The notes under the pieces were generated by a model that searched no databases, was not told the DNA's origin, and worked only from the letters and a program-made list of their open reading frames with translations. Positions 9,064 through 16,593 of a DNA stretch of 64,000 nucleotides are shown one piece after another (positions within the stretch are counted from its first letter, which is position 1; each line of letters opens with the position of its first letter). Made by a program: the position numbers and the translations under genes. Source of the stretch: JBGAJN01 sp044224905 (lineage in GTDB: Bacteria; Verrucomicrobiota; Verrucomicrobiia; Limisphaerales; JBGAJN01); the NCBI GenBank assembly GCA_044224905.1, contig JBGAJN010000001.1:1612001-1676000 (forward strand). The letters run 5' to 3'.

Positions 9064-10074
9064 ATGGAATTGTTGAATTCCCCAAAGCGTTCCGTCGTTA
9101 CCGGCGAACCGAAGCCGGTGGTTGTGTTTGATGCCAGTCACGGCCAGGCCAACTGGGCGCAGACTGGCTTCACTTCCCGCGAAATGCACAGCAACTTCGC
9201 GGGCCTGACCGAAACCTTCTGTCGGTTGGGTTTCCACTGCCGCACGACCGGCGGGGAACCTCTTCTCAATCATCTGCCGCGAGCGCAAATGCTGGTGTTG
9301 CCACCTCCGGTCGGACGTTACGTGGCGCGCTTGGAACGTTGGCGGGCGGAACCCACCACGCTTTTTACCGGGCAGGAGGTCAGCGCAGTCCTGAACTATT
9401 TGGACGAGGGCGGCAGTCTGCTGGCGTTCGCCTACCGCTTCGGTGATTCCTTCACCCAATCCAATCTTCAGGATGTTTTCACTCCGCTAGGCTGCCAACT
9501 CAACGACGATGCGGTGATTGATGCGAGCGCCGTGCGGCTGACCCACCCGCTCCAGATGCACTTTGACACTCCCTCGGAATATCTACCTTTGCCTTGGTCC
9601 CGTGCTGGAGTGACGACTGTGCGCTGGCGGTCGTCCGCCACCTTCACCATTCAGTCCGGTGCCTCTGCCAGCCCGTTGGCACTTTCAACCGGCGGACGGT
9701 GCCTGACTTTTCACCGGACTCTCCGACGGATCTGCTTTGAGCCGTTGCCGGTCGCCGTCGCCGGTCGGCTCGGTCGCGGGCGCTTCGCGCTGTTTGGTGG
9801 GCCGCATCTTTTTGAAACGAGTCCGCTGGGGTTGCTCGCTCAGGCAGACAACGAGCGTTTCCTGCACAATATCCTGAGTTGGCTGCTCGGTGACAGCAAC
9901 GATGAAACTATTGTTGCAGCGCCGTCCATCGGCTGGGGTTCGAATGAATCCGGCAGCGAACTGTCTTACGTGGAATGTCGGGGCGAGGGCGAACGCACCA
10001 TCTCCTCCATCGAACGGGTGCTGCGCAGGAAGGGCGTGCTGAAGGCTCTGGACCGTGCCCGATGGATGCCCTGA
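9064..10074 (+). CDS. DUF4350-like / glutamine-amidotransferase-fold protein
   Basis: 336 residues from the ATG at 9064; earlier TTG codons are possible starts. The N-terminal half opens with VVVFDASHGQANW and contains the segment EVSAVLNYLDEGGSLLAFAYRFGD, the pattern of the Rossmann-like fold in DUF4350 and IFT52/GATase-like proteins, in which a strand is followed by a flexible glycine turn. Later LGRGRFALFGGPHLFETSPLG and ERFLHNILSWLLG match the end of such domains. No catalytic Cys-His pair of a true amidotransferase is evident, so a binding role is more likely. Cytoplasmic: no signal peptide or membrane segment. Its neighbours give no pathway. Confidence 0.55.
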   Translation: MELLNSPKRSVVTGEPKPVVVFDASHGQANWAQTGFTSREMHSNFAGLTETFCRLGFHCRTTGGEPLLNHLPRAQMLVLPPPVGRYVARLERWRAEPTTLFTGQEVSAVLNYLDEGGSLLAFAYRFGDSFTQSNLQDVFTPLGCQLNDDAVIDASAVRLTHPLQMHFDTPSEYLPLPWSRAGVTTVRWRSSATFTIQSGASASPLALSTGGRCLTFHRTLRRICFEPLPVAVAGRLGRGRFALFGGPHLFETSPLGLLAQADNERFLHNILSWLLGDSNDETIVAAPSIGWGSNESGSELSYVECRGEGERTISSIERVLRRKGVLKALDRARWMP

Positions 10075-10130
10075 AAAAGAACTTGATCCCACACCGATCC
10101 GGGACGACATCTACCGTGACATTTTAATTT

Positions 10131-10318
10131 GCGTAGCTTCGGCTGCGGTCTCGGTAGAAAACCGCGAATTTTCAGTTAAGAGACCACGACGCGAAGGCTG
10201 CGCCCTACCTTGGGCGTGGCTTGATGCATTCTCTTAACGGGCGCTTCGCGGTGCCTCTACCGGGGGTGTGATCGGGTCACGCCCTTTTCAGTTCTCGCAG
10301 TTCGTTGCGCGCAGCAAC
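10131..10318 (+). ncRNA. Structured 5' leader of the formyltransferase gene
   Basis: The 190 bases before the formyltransferase gene hold six hairpins in a row: GTAGC-TTCG-GCTGC (10133-10146, the stable UUCG tetraloop), GCGGT/ACCGC (10145-10165), a 9-bp GTTAAGAGA/TCTCTTAAC closing stem (10175-10238) that encloses CCACG/CGTGG or CGCCC/GGGCG, CGC/GCG near 10242, a terminator-like hairpin (10264-10284) and GTTGC/GCAAC (10304-10318) ending two bases before the ATG. Alternative inner pairings exclude each other, as in attenuators and riboswitches. No known riboswitch consensus was recognised. Confidence 0.5.
10264..10288 (+). terminator. Terminator-like hairpin in the formyltransferase leader
   Basis: GGGTGTGA pairs with TCACGCCC over 8 bp (one G-T wobble) around a TCGGG loop and is followed at once by TTTT. 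It stands 33 bases before the start codon, so it could act as a conditional terminator for the downstream gene or end the transcript of the upstream gene. Confidence 0.5.
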
Positions 10319-10320
10319 CC

Positions 10321-11079
10321 ATGCGTGCCATGAATATCATGCCCACTCCGGCGTTTCACGGAGTCAGTCAACTCCGCCACCCTGGTAATCTAACGAACCG
10401 TTTCAAACCCAAAACCCGCGTGGCAGTCTTCGGTAGTTTCTACGGCGGCTATCATGTCCTGAGTGAGTTTCTCGAACCGCCCCTCGCCGAACTGATCACC
10501 GTCACCGGTGTGGCCACGGACGACCCCAGCCAGCCGTTCACGCACGCTGACGTGCGGCTCTGGAAATATCCGCACACGCAGGCCGAGGAACAATTGGTCA
10601 CGTCGCTCGCCCAGGCCAATGACCTGCCGGTTTACACCGGGCGGGTGAAGACTCCGGAGTTTGAGCGGATGTTCCGCGAGGAATGGCGGCCCGACCTGTG
10701 CTTGATGGCGACCTTCGGTCAGAAGATTCCCCGCAGCATCTTCGAGGTGCCACGCCTGGGCTTCTACAATTACCATCACAGCGACGAAGTCTGGCCTTCG
10801 TATCCTGGACCCGACCCCATCGCAGCTATGGTTCACGATGGCAAGACGCAGGTCGTCATCACGATGCACGAGGTCACCGACGTCCTCGACGGCGGCGCCG
10901 CCTTTGCTCGGTCGCACCCGGTGCCGTTGCCACCCGAGGCAAACTCTGTGAAGGTTCATCGTATCACTTGGCCGCAGATGGGACCGTTCATCCGGCGGCA
11001 GGTGTTGAAGCTGCTGAAGGCAGACGACCGTGATCAGACGATGACGCTTCAGGAAGAAGCGGTGGAGTATTTTGCGTGA
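10321..11079 (+). CDS. Formyltransferase-family protein
   Basis: 252 residues resembling the N-terminal catalytic domain of methionyl-tRNA/sugar N-formyltransferases, which transfer a formyl group from 10-formyltetrahydrofolate. The signature runs ATFGQKIP, then GFYNYHHSDEVWPSYPGPDPI (the HxSLLPxYxG region) and HEVTDVLDGG. The catalytic Asn-His-Asp triad is placed at N150, H152 or H153 and D190. The C-terminal tRNA-binding domain of Fmt is missing, so a small-molecule acceptor such as an amino sugar is more likely than Met-tRNA. The conserved part begins near residue 31, and ATGs at 10321, 10330 and 10339 are all possible starts; none has a clear ribosome site because a hairpin abuts the first. 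Confidence 0.75.
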   Translation: MRAMNIMPTPAFHGVSQLRHPGNLTNRFKPKTRVAVFGSFYGGYHVLSEFLEPPLAELITVTGVATDDPSQPFTHADVRLWKYPHTQAEEQLVTSLAQANDLPVYTGRVKTPEFERMFREEWRPDLCLMATFGQKIPRSIFEVPRLGFYNYHHSDEVWPSYPGPDPIAAMVHDGKTQVVITMHEVTDVLDGGAAFARSHPVPLPPEANSVKVHRITWPQMGPFIRRQVLKLLKADDRDQTMTLQEEAVEYFA

Positions 11080-11208
11080 ACCCCAGTGTCACCAACCGTT
11101 GACCCCAACCTGTGCCTTGCCCGTCTTGAAACTGCCATCGGACTCAACGATCTGACTTGATTCCTTGGCAGCGACGGGCGACTGCACCAAGATCGAACGG
11201 TCAAGCAC

Positions 11209-11781
11209 ATGAATTCAAAAATCTGTTTCGCTCTTCCAGCCCGACGCCTTGTTGGGCTGACGTTGGCATTGTCCGGGCTGCTCCTCGCTGGCTGTGAAAG
11301 GGAATCTGCCCGCAACGAAACTGTCACAACAGAACAAGGCAAGGTGACAAACTCACCAACGACTTCGCCGGTATCAAATCCCTCCGCCACGCAAGTCGAG
11401 CGGGTTGATGAGCAAAAAGCGCGCGAACAAGCACAAGCCCTGAAGCTGCGCGCGGATCAGGAATTATTGGCAGGGCAACAGCGCCTTGCAGTTGCAGAAC
11501 AGAACTTGCAGCAAGCCTACGCCCAATACAACGCGATCGTTGCCCATGCTCAGGGGATGGAGGCGGCGGCTAGCGCATCGCGAAACTACAACCCCGACCT
11601 GCCTGGGGTTGAACTCCCCGCGCCTCCTCGACCAGATCCACGCCTGCCAATGATGCTGGAACGAGCGAAGCAAGAATTGTCGGTTACGAAGCAAAACTAC
11701 GACACCCGCTTGGCTGAACTTCAACAGATGAAAAGTGCTTACGACGAACTCATGGTCAAGCTGGGATTCGGCAGGCTATAG
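11209..11781 (+). CDS. Lipoprotein with coiled coil
   Basis: 190 residues. A signal peptide (ARRLVGLTLALSGLLLAGC) ends in a lipobox LAGC with the lipidated Cys at 29, so the product is a membrane-anchored envelope lipoprotein. The mature part has a Ser/Thr-rich linker, then two helical stretches typical of a coiled coil (about residues 65-115 and 150-185) split by a Pro-rich loop with LPGVELPAPPRPDP. No enzymatic motif. It stands alone between the formyltransferase gene and a convergent DUF932 gene. Confidence 0.65.
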   Translation: MNSKICFALPARRLVGLTLALSGLLLAGCERESARNETVTTEQGKVTNSPTTSPVSNPSATQVERVDEQKAREQAQALKLRADQELLAGQQRLAVAEQNLQQAYAQYNAIVAHAQGMEAAASASRNYNPDLPGVELPAPPRPDPRLPMMLERAKQELSVTKQNYDTRLAELQQMKSAYDELMVKLGFGRL

Positions 11782-11789
11782 GCAAAGGG

Positions 11790-11822
11790 TGAGAATTGTT
11801 TTGTGTGTGGGCACAATTCTCA
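11790..11822. terminator. Stem-loop between convergent genes
   Basis: TGAGAATTGT and ACAATTCTCA form a perfect 10-bp inverted repeat around a 13-base loop, eight bases after the lipoprotein stop. There is no long T tract on the plus side; the minus side has TT before the stem. It probably ends or stabilises the lipoprotein transcript. Confidence 0.5.
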
Positions 11823-11920
11823 AAAGCCGTGCAACCCTCTGAACAACCTCCCAACCTTCCCTGACCAGCGCGCTCACTCGACTGGACCACCGTTGAAGCG
11901 GACTTCAACGCGCGGAACCT

Positions 11921-12775
11921 TCAGGCGGTGAGTGCCTCTTCGACAACCTCCGGCAGTAACTCGCCATTGGCGACCCGTTCGGCCAAACCCCAAAGTCCCT
12001 TGTTCAGGCTGACTTTGGAATCGATGCCCCGTAGCGCCCGCACCGAGCGGAGTTTGTTGCGACGGTCCCGATGGAAGTCGGACACGCCACCGCGAATCAG
12101 GTTTTCCTGAACGCGGTTCATCGTCGTCCACAGGTCCGTTCCCTCATCCTCCGGACGGCGCGCCTTGAGCAGCGTTTCCGCCCCGACCGGAGCGTCCGCC
12201 AGCCGGCCGTAACGCAGCATGAGGGCGTGCTTGGCCAGTGCCAGCGACTCCCGCGCTTCCAGCGCGCGGAAGCGGAAGCGGTTGATCAGTTCGCCCACGC
12301 GTGGAACAAACTCCAGCACGCGAAAGCTTGCCTGCACGACTTCGTCGGCCAGCAAGCCCGCGTGACGGAACCGGATGGCTTGGAACGAGCCTTCGCTCAG
12401 GACCAACCCATTGCTGCAAACCCGGCGGTAAATGCCGGCGTGGAGTTGATAGGCACAGCCCGTGTCATGCGAGTTGAGCAGCACCAGTTCCACGTTCCAT
12501 TCCTCCAGCGTTTCCATCTGCTCCGTGCGGCGGAAGCGGATCAGGTGCTTCTGAAAGCCGCGCCGCGCCTCCTTGCGGATGCGTTGTTCTTCCACTCCGA
12601 CCGGCACCCAGTTCTGTTCCCCCAAGCCCGAAATAATCCGGGCCGTGGGAACGAATGTGTAACGGGGACTCACTCCCTGCATCGGTCCCGTAGCATAAAT
12701 GCTGGGGGCCTGAGCGCGGAGTGCGTCCTCACTCAAGGCGATGGCCTTGAAGTTTCTTGTGTCATGCAGGTTCAT
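11921..12775 (-). CDS. DUF932 / phage-plasmid-like protein
   Basis: 284 residues from the ATG at 12775 (MNLHDTRNF). The order of conserved blocks follows the DUF932 family found on phages, plasmids and ICEs: an N-terminal SPRYTFVPTARIISGL, a middle block ELVLLNSHDTGCAYQLHAGIYRRVCSNGLVL, and a C-terminal LWTTMNRVQENLIRGGV with RGIDSKVSLNKGLW. These proteins are usually next to RadC, ArdC or recombination genes, as here. The biochemical role is not known. An in-frame extension to 12904 exists but is Arg/Gln-rich and lacks a ribosome site. Confidence 0.8.
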   Translation of the reverse strand: MNLHDTRNFKAIALSEDALRAQAPSIYATGPMQGVSPRYTFVPTARIISGLGEQNWVPVGVEEQRIRKEARRGFQKHLIRFRRTEQMETLEEWNVELVLLNSHDTGCAYQLHAGIYRRVCSNGLVLSEGSFQAIRFRHAGLLADEVVQASFRVLEFVPRVGELINRFRFRALEARESLALAKHALMLRYGRLADAPVGAETLLKARRPEDEGTDLWTTMNRVQENLIRGGVSDFHRDRRNKLRSVRALRGIDSKVSLNKGLWGLAERVANGELLPEVVEEALTA

Positions 12776-13206
12776 ACGTGTCTTTCTTTCCGCCCGCCGG
12801 GTTTGAGCCGGCTCGCGCTGCGTTTGAATTGTTCTCCTTCCGGGCGCCAGGCGGCACCTTTGCAGGTCCGGTTGGAGAAACTCCCCTTCACTGTGCTGTC
12901 CCACCGTGGTTCAGCGTGTTTAGAAGGAAATCGTCGTGGAAAGAAAGGCCGATCCGATGATCGGCCACGCGTATGAAATCCTGATGAACAACCTGCCGGG
13001 AGGCATCTGCTTCTACTCACCTCCATCAGTGCCTCAAACGGCACTTGCAAGTCAATAGGGCCAACCGATTTTGCGAATTGTCATTCTGCTGGTTTGGCGC
13101 AAGTGGCAGGAATGCTTCGGAATCCAGTCTGGGTCGCTTCACCGTGGAAGGTATTTCTAAAAGGGATCGAGCGGTGCTAGACTCCCGCCGCACGCAGAGG
13201 AGATCG
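12776..13206. other. Divergent regulatory region between the DUF932 gene and radC
   Basis: 430 bases without a gene. It contains an 8-bp inverted repeat GGCCGATC/GATCGGCC (12947-12966), a 6-bp hairpin AGTGCC/GGCACT (13028-13045), and the palindrome ACTTGCAAGT (13043-13052). The core CTTGCAAGT of that palindrome also occurs upstream of parA at 20092-20100, so the site may bind the same RHH regulator. Confidence 0.45.
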
Positions 13207-13827
13207 ATGGAACCATTGGAGCACGCCAACAACAGCGAATTACTTTCCGCCCTGACTGGCAAGCCGGCCGCCGCCGCCTTGTTGCAGCAATACGGCGGAC
13301 TAACCAACCTTGCCCAGGCTTCGTTCGACGAACTTCAGCAGGTGAAAGGCGTTGGCAAATCCAAAGCCGCCGCCATCAAGTCGGCCTTTCTTCTGGCCCA
13401 GCGGTTGTCCAAGGAGAGTTACCCGGAGTCAGCGTCACTCGACACCCCCGAACGCGTGGCTGACCTGCTGCGGGAGCAGAACCGGCTCTACACCGTTGAA
13501 AACTTTCAGGTCGTGTTCCTCAACACTCGGCGTCGCTTGATCGGCGTCCAGACAATCTCGCAAGGCACGTTGGACACCATATTGGTTCATGCGCGCGAAG
13601 TTTTCGCGGCGGCGATTACCAGACGGGCTGCTGCCATTGTGCTGGCGCACAATCATCCCAGCGGTGACCCGACGCCCAGCGAGGCGGACATCAGGGTCAC
13701 GCGGGATTTGATGCGGGCCGGCCAGATCCTCAAGATTGAAGTGCTCGACCATGTCATCCTTGGCCGGCGCAGTGACGACCGCCCCAGAGATTACGTCTCG
13801 CTCCGGGAATTGGGCTACCTGACATAA
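13207..13827 (+). CDS. radC: RadC-family JAB/MPN domain protein
   Basis: 206 residues from the ATG at 13207, chosen because AGAGGAG precedes it by four bases; the frame is open upstream but without family similarity. Residues 44-62 (VKGVGKSKAAAIKSAFLLA) are a helix-hairpin-helix DNA-binding motif. The JAB1/MPN metalloprotease-like core has the motif AHNHPSGDPTPSEAD with metal ligands His148, His150 and Asp161. Plasmid RadC proteins are common on conjugative elements and are linked to DNA replication or repair, but their substrate is unknown and the name no longer implies RecA-linked repair. Confidence 0.9.
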   Translation: MEPLEHANNSELLSALTGKPAAAALLQQYGGLTNLAQASFDELQQVKGVGKSKAAAIKSAFLLAQRLSKESYPESASLDTPERVADLLREQNRLYTVENFQVVFLNTRRRLIGVQTISQGTLDTILVHAREVFAAAITRRAAAIVLAHNHPSGDPTPSEADIRVTRDLMRAGQILKIEVLDHVILGRRSDDRPRDYVSLRELGYLT

Positions 13828-13872
13828 ACACAACTTGTCATTGCTGGTTGTCCAGCACCGTAACCATCGGCA

Positions 13873-14109
13873 TCAGACTCCCGGAAAGAGCGGCGACTTC
13901 TTCGTCAGCTCGAATTGCGGATCGCCCTTGATGACGGCGATCACCTCCAACGTGCGCTGTTCCAGCATCCGGTCCACTTCCGGAAGGCTGAGTTCCAAGC
14001 CGATGGCTGCCGCCTGGCGGCAGGCTTCGTCGGCATCGCTGGCCTCCACGGTTCGTCCGAAGGCCGCTCCGTCGGGCGCGGAATAAATGATGGGATGGAA
14101 TTGCTGCAT
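13873..14109 (-). CDS. Small hypothetical protein (78 aa), downstream of the 214-aa gene
   Basis: The ATG at 14109 follows CAGGAAA by five bases, a good ribosome site. The sequence has an alternating pattern (FHPIIYSAPDGAAFGRTVEAS, DADEACRQAAAIGLELSLPEV, LEVIAVIKGDP) that looks like a small alpha/beta fold of the 'DADEA' type seen in plasmid hypotheticals. No catalytic or metal motif. It lies 34 bases after the 214-aa gene on the same strand, so the two are probably one transcript. The gene converges with radC. Confidence 0.65.
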   Translation of the reverse strand: MQQFHPIIYSAPDGAAFGRTVEASDADEACRQAAAIGLELSLPEVDRMLEQRTLEVIAVIKGDPQFELTKKSPLFPGV

Positions 14110-14143
14110 GGATTTTCCTGTGTAACACAGTAGCCGGCTCCTG

Positions 14144-14788
14144 TCATCCTGCTCCCTCTGGCGCGAACACCCGACGGGATTTTCGCCGCATTCGGAGCGC
14201 GGTCCGCGGCACGAGTTCCAGCCCCGCCGCTTTGCGCCGCCGGTTCACCGCACGAAGGATGATGCGCAACTGGTCGCGCACCGGGGCGTAGGGTTCAAAT
14301 GGCATCCCGCTCAATTCACGACCCAAGTCTTCGACCGGCCGGTTGACCGCCGTGCGCTCGAATTGCACTTTGAGTTCGCTGAACAGCCGGCGGTGGATGC
14401 GCACCGAGGCGTGCAGCAAACGATCTTTCCGACCACGGCGACAACCGATGGAGTAGCCCATGAAGTGGAGCGGTTGCTTGCGGATGTCCCGCAACTGGCC
14501 CGCCTCGGCTTCGAAAAATGGATGGTCTCCATGACTGGCCAGGAGGACGAAGAACCGCTCGAAACGCAGATAGTGGAGATTGGCCAGGCCGTTTTGCTTT
14601 CGCCGGGTCCGGCTCCACTTGGACACGTCGATGCCGTATTGGCTGATGAGCTTGCGGTCAATCTCCGCCGGGTCCTTGTGGTCGGGAACCCGGCCCGTGA
14701 CGTAGAAGTAATAACCGTGGGTGACGTAACCCACGGCGAGTTGCTGAATGAATCCTGCAATTGAAGTGGCCACACACCGGTAGGACAT
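14144..14788 (-). CDS. Basic 214-aa protein of unknown function next to the hairpin array
   Basis: Starts at the ATG at 14788 with SD AGGAGA. Seen in order: MSYRCVATSIAGFIQQLAVGYVTHGYYFYV (aromatic and hydrophobic), a DPAEIDRKLISQYGIDVSKWSR linker, FERFFVLLASHGDHPFFEAE, IRKQPLHFMGYSIGCRRGRKDR, HASVRIHRRLF and a strongly basic C-terminus with LRAVNRRRKAAGLELVP and LRMRRKSRR. Many Arg, Lys, Tyr and His residues suggest nucleic-acid binding. I believe related hypotheticals exist in Planctomycetes and Verrucomicrobia but know no function. Its SD lies in, and its start codon beside, a 12-bp hairpin, and 1.4 kb of hairpin-rich DNA precedes it. Confidence 0.7.
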   Translation of the reverse strand: MSYRCVATSIAGFIQQLAVGYVTHGYYFYVTGRVPDHKDPAEIDRKLISQYGIDVSKWSRTRRKQNGLANLHYLRFERFFVLLASHGDHPFFEAEAGQLRDIRKQPLHFMGYSIGCRRGRKDRLLHASVRIHRRLFSELKVQFERTAVNRPVEDLGRELSGMPFEPYAPVRDQLRIILRAVNRRRKAAGLELVPRTALRMRRKSRRVFAPEGAG

Positions 14789-14809
14789 AGTTGGTTCTCC
14801 TACCGGTGT
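14774..14809 (-). promoter_or_regulatory. Translational-operator-like hairpin around the start codon of the 214-aa gene
   Basis: ACACCGGTAGGA (14774-14785) and TCCTACCGGTGT (14798-14809) are perfect 12-bp inverted repeats with a 12-base spacer. In the minus-strand mRNA the 5' arm contains the AGGA of the ribosome site, the loop reads GAACCAACT plus the AUG, and the 3' arm is the first codons of the gene. Folding would hide the SD and display the AUG in the loop, the usual shape of a translational repressor or autoregulation site. Confidence 0.7.
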
Positions 14810-14827
14810 TATGGCGTGGATTAAGTT

Positions 14828-16311
14828 GGAGGTTGCATTGTGTGGCGCAGCCCTCCGAAAGCCCAAAACCTGAATGCCATTGATGCCCGGACTGCCACGG
14901 CCAAAAGCCCGGCAGCCCCGCGCTGGCGTAACCCGGTTGCTCCTGTTAGCGGCAACCTAAACCTCACTCCCTTTGATGCACAGACGGCGCGGGCGTTGCG
15001 TCCTTTTTTTGGACGCCCGCGCGCTGTATTCCTGTTTTGCAGTTGCGCAATCCATAGCGGTTGCGCCTGCTGAAACCTCTTTGCACAGCATGTCATCGTA
15101 ATAGCTCCACTACGTTAGCTGCCTTCAAGCAAGGCTGCCTGTCCCCAGGCCGCACTGGTTTGAACGCAATCTCGGAAATGGGCGGGTGGAGTTGGAATCC
15201 ACCCGCCCACGACCTCATTGAGACGGGTTCATCCCGTCACCTCTTTCGTGTGTGCATCTGTGCCCGGCACCACCCGTAAACACGCACACGCCGCTTCAAC
15301 TGCCTTGCTGAAGCGACACCCTGTCTTCGGCGTTCCAGCCGAAGGCCATTGGGTCCGGGCTCTGCCCGGTCCTAGTTGAGGCACTCTCGTCAGAGTGCGG
15401 CGTTTGCATCACCGGCTGACTTGGCCGGCACCGGATACCACTCCGGCAGCCACACTCCTTGCTCGGTTAGTCTGACTCTTCACTACAGCAGTCACGTCGG
15501 TAGAACTTTGATGTTCGACCTGGCAGGTATGTCCGAGGCTCCCGCCCCGGCATAGTTTCCAGTCCCGCTTTTGCGGAACTGATTTCGAGGGCTAGAATAC
15601 AGAAGCTGCCCCCTATCCCTCCTGACCAGGTGTTTTCCGATTCGGCTCCGTCTCTGCTGCGGCTGACTGGCAAGGGCTTGACGCCCCTTTCATCGTTGAG
15701 CTTTTCATGTTCCGCCTTTTCTGCGGATACCCGGATGGGGTCGCCATCCGGCTGGTCGGTGTTGCCACCGCCAGACTCCCGACGCCAGCGTTGCGTTACA
15801 CGAACCTGTCGAGCCTTGCACCCGATTGGCCCTGCGGCTTTGGTCCCTGTGTCCCGCCGGGGGATTTGAAGCGCCCCTTGATCGCTTCGCACCCGCTTTG
15901 AATCAGACGGCCCGGCCGGTTTTCACGGCCGGGCATTTCCCGATCGCCCCTATTCGCGGGCTGCACCCCGCCTCTCTCTATGAGATAGAATCTGAAGATT
16001 ACTCCCGGTTGGTGACCGGGGATTACTTTCAGAAGCCTCTCTCGAACGTGGCGGGCCATTCTCATGGCACCACGCTCTACGGGACACGAACTTGACGGTT
16101 GGTTAACTCCGTCTCCTTAGCCGGATGGTGAATCCGGTTTGCCGGGTGTTCGCGCCCGTCTCAATGACGCCAGAGAATGCGTTGGCAGACACTGACGTTG
16201 CTGGGATCAAAAACCTCCCATGGAAAACTCTCTAGCACGGCCGCCCGTGAAGTTGACAGATCCATGACGGCGGTTTGTTGTTTTACCTCCCCTTGTCATG
16301 ACCGGTCGTGC
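14828..16311 (-). ncRNA. About 1.5-kb array of close to 40 consecutive hairpins, candidate large structured RNA
   Basis: No coding frame is convincing here, but perfect stems follow each other every 35-40 bases, each with a different sequence. Examples: GGTTGC/GCAACC 14935-14957; GCGCGGGCG/CGCCCGCGC 14987-15022; GCAG+GCGCAA stem 15039-15070; 12 bp 15179-15209; GACGGG 15222-15238; CGCTTCA 15292-15315; CTTCGGC 15325-15344; CCGGGC 15355-15369; GCACTCT 15381-15398; CCGGATGG 15731-15751; CTGG+CGGTG 15752-15774; GAAGCG 15868-15888; GCCCGGCCG 15910-15934; CCCGGT 16004-16020; CGTGG+GCCAT 16047-16074; AGCCGGAT 16119-16139; CACGG 16236-16249. Read on the minus strand, four tetraloops are GNRA (GGGA twice, GCAA, GAGA), and two loops (15191-15197 and 15332-15337) are complementary over 5 bases. 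Strand is therefore inferred as minus, leading into the 214-aa gene. No known RNA family was recognised. Confidence 0.65.
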
Positions 16312-16359
16312 CGTGCTACGAGGTCGGAGAGGTTCTTTTACAGGAGGAAAAAGCAAACG

Positions 16360-16593
16360 ATGACGGTGCGACAGAAACGATTGACCCGTTCCACGGGCGT
16401 GACCCTGGAGATTCCCGTGTTGAATTATTTGCGCGACCTCGCGGAAAAGGAAGACCGCGACCGGAGTTTTTGCATCAATCAAATCGTCAGGGAGCACGCC
16501 GAGCGGAACGGGCGTCCCCTGCCGCCAGCGCACACCGCACACGAACCAGTGGTGGCGATTTCAGGAAGCGACAAGACATGGCCTGCGAGGTAA
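16360..16593 (+). CDS. Ribbon-helix-helix (CopG/Arc-like) DNA-binding protein
   Basis: 77 residues from the ATG at 16360 behind AGGAGGAAA. The N-terminal 45 residues (RLTRSTGVTLEIPVLNYLRDLAEKEDRDRSFCINQIVREHAER) match the RHH layout: a beta strand, a helix, a turn with RSFC, and a second helix. Such proteins bind DNA as dimers and often control plasmid copy number. The gene overlaps the rep-like gene by 16 bases, so it is likely co-translated and may repress its own operon. The Pro/His-rich C-terminus has no motif. Confidence 0.7.
   Translation: MTVRQKRLTRSTGVTLEIPVLNYLRDLAEKEDRDRSFCINQIVREHAERNGRPLPPAHTAHEPVVAISGSDKTWPAR

Noticed and set aside
15630..15901. Short plus-strand frames within the hairpin region
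   Set aside because: 60-80 codons, no ribosome site, sequence explained by stem pairing rather than by codon pattern.
14892..16186. tRNA array or integron attC array as explanation for the hairpins
   Set aside because: No cloverleaf, no T-loop consensus, no CCA, no conserved R'/R'' boxes; stems differ and are spaced too closely for cassettes.
14892..16186. CRISPR array
   Set aside because: Stems are not repeats of one sequence; there is no constant repeat with variable spacers, and no cas gene.
16253..16281. Sigma-70 promoter (TTGACA at 16253) for the RHH-rep operon
   Set aside because: A -10 at 17 bases would be TGTTGT, too poor to claim.
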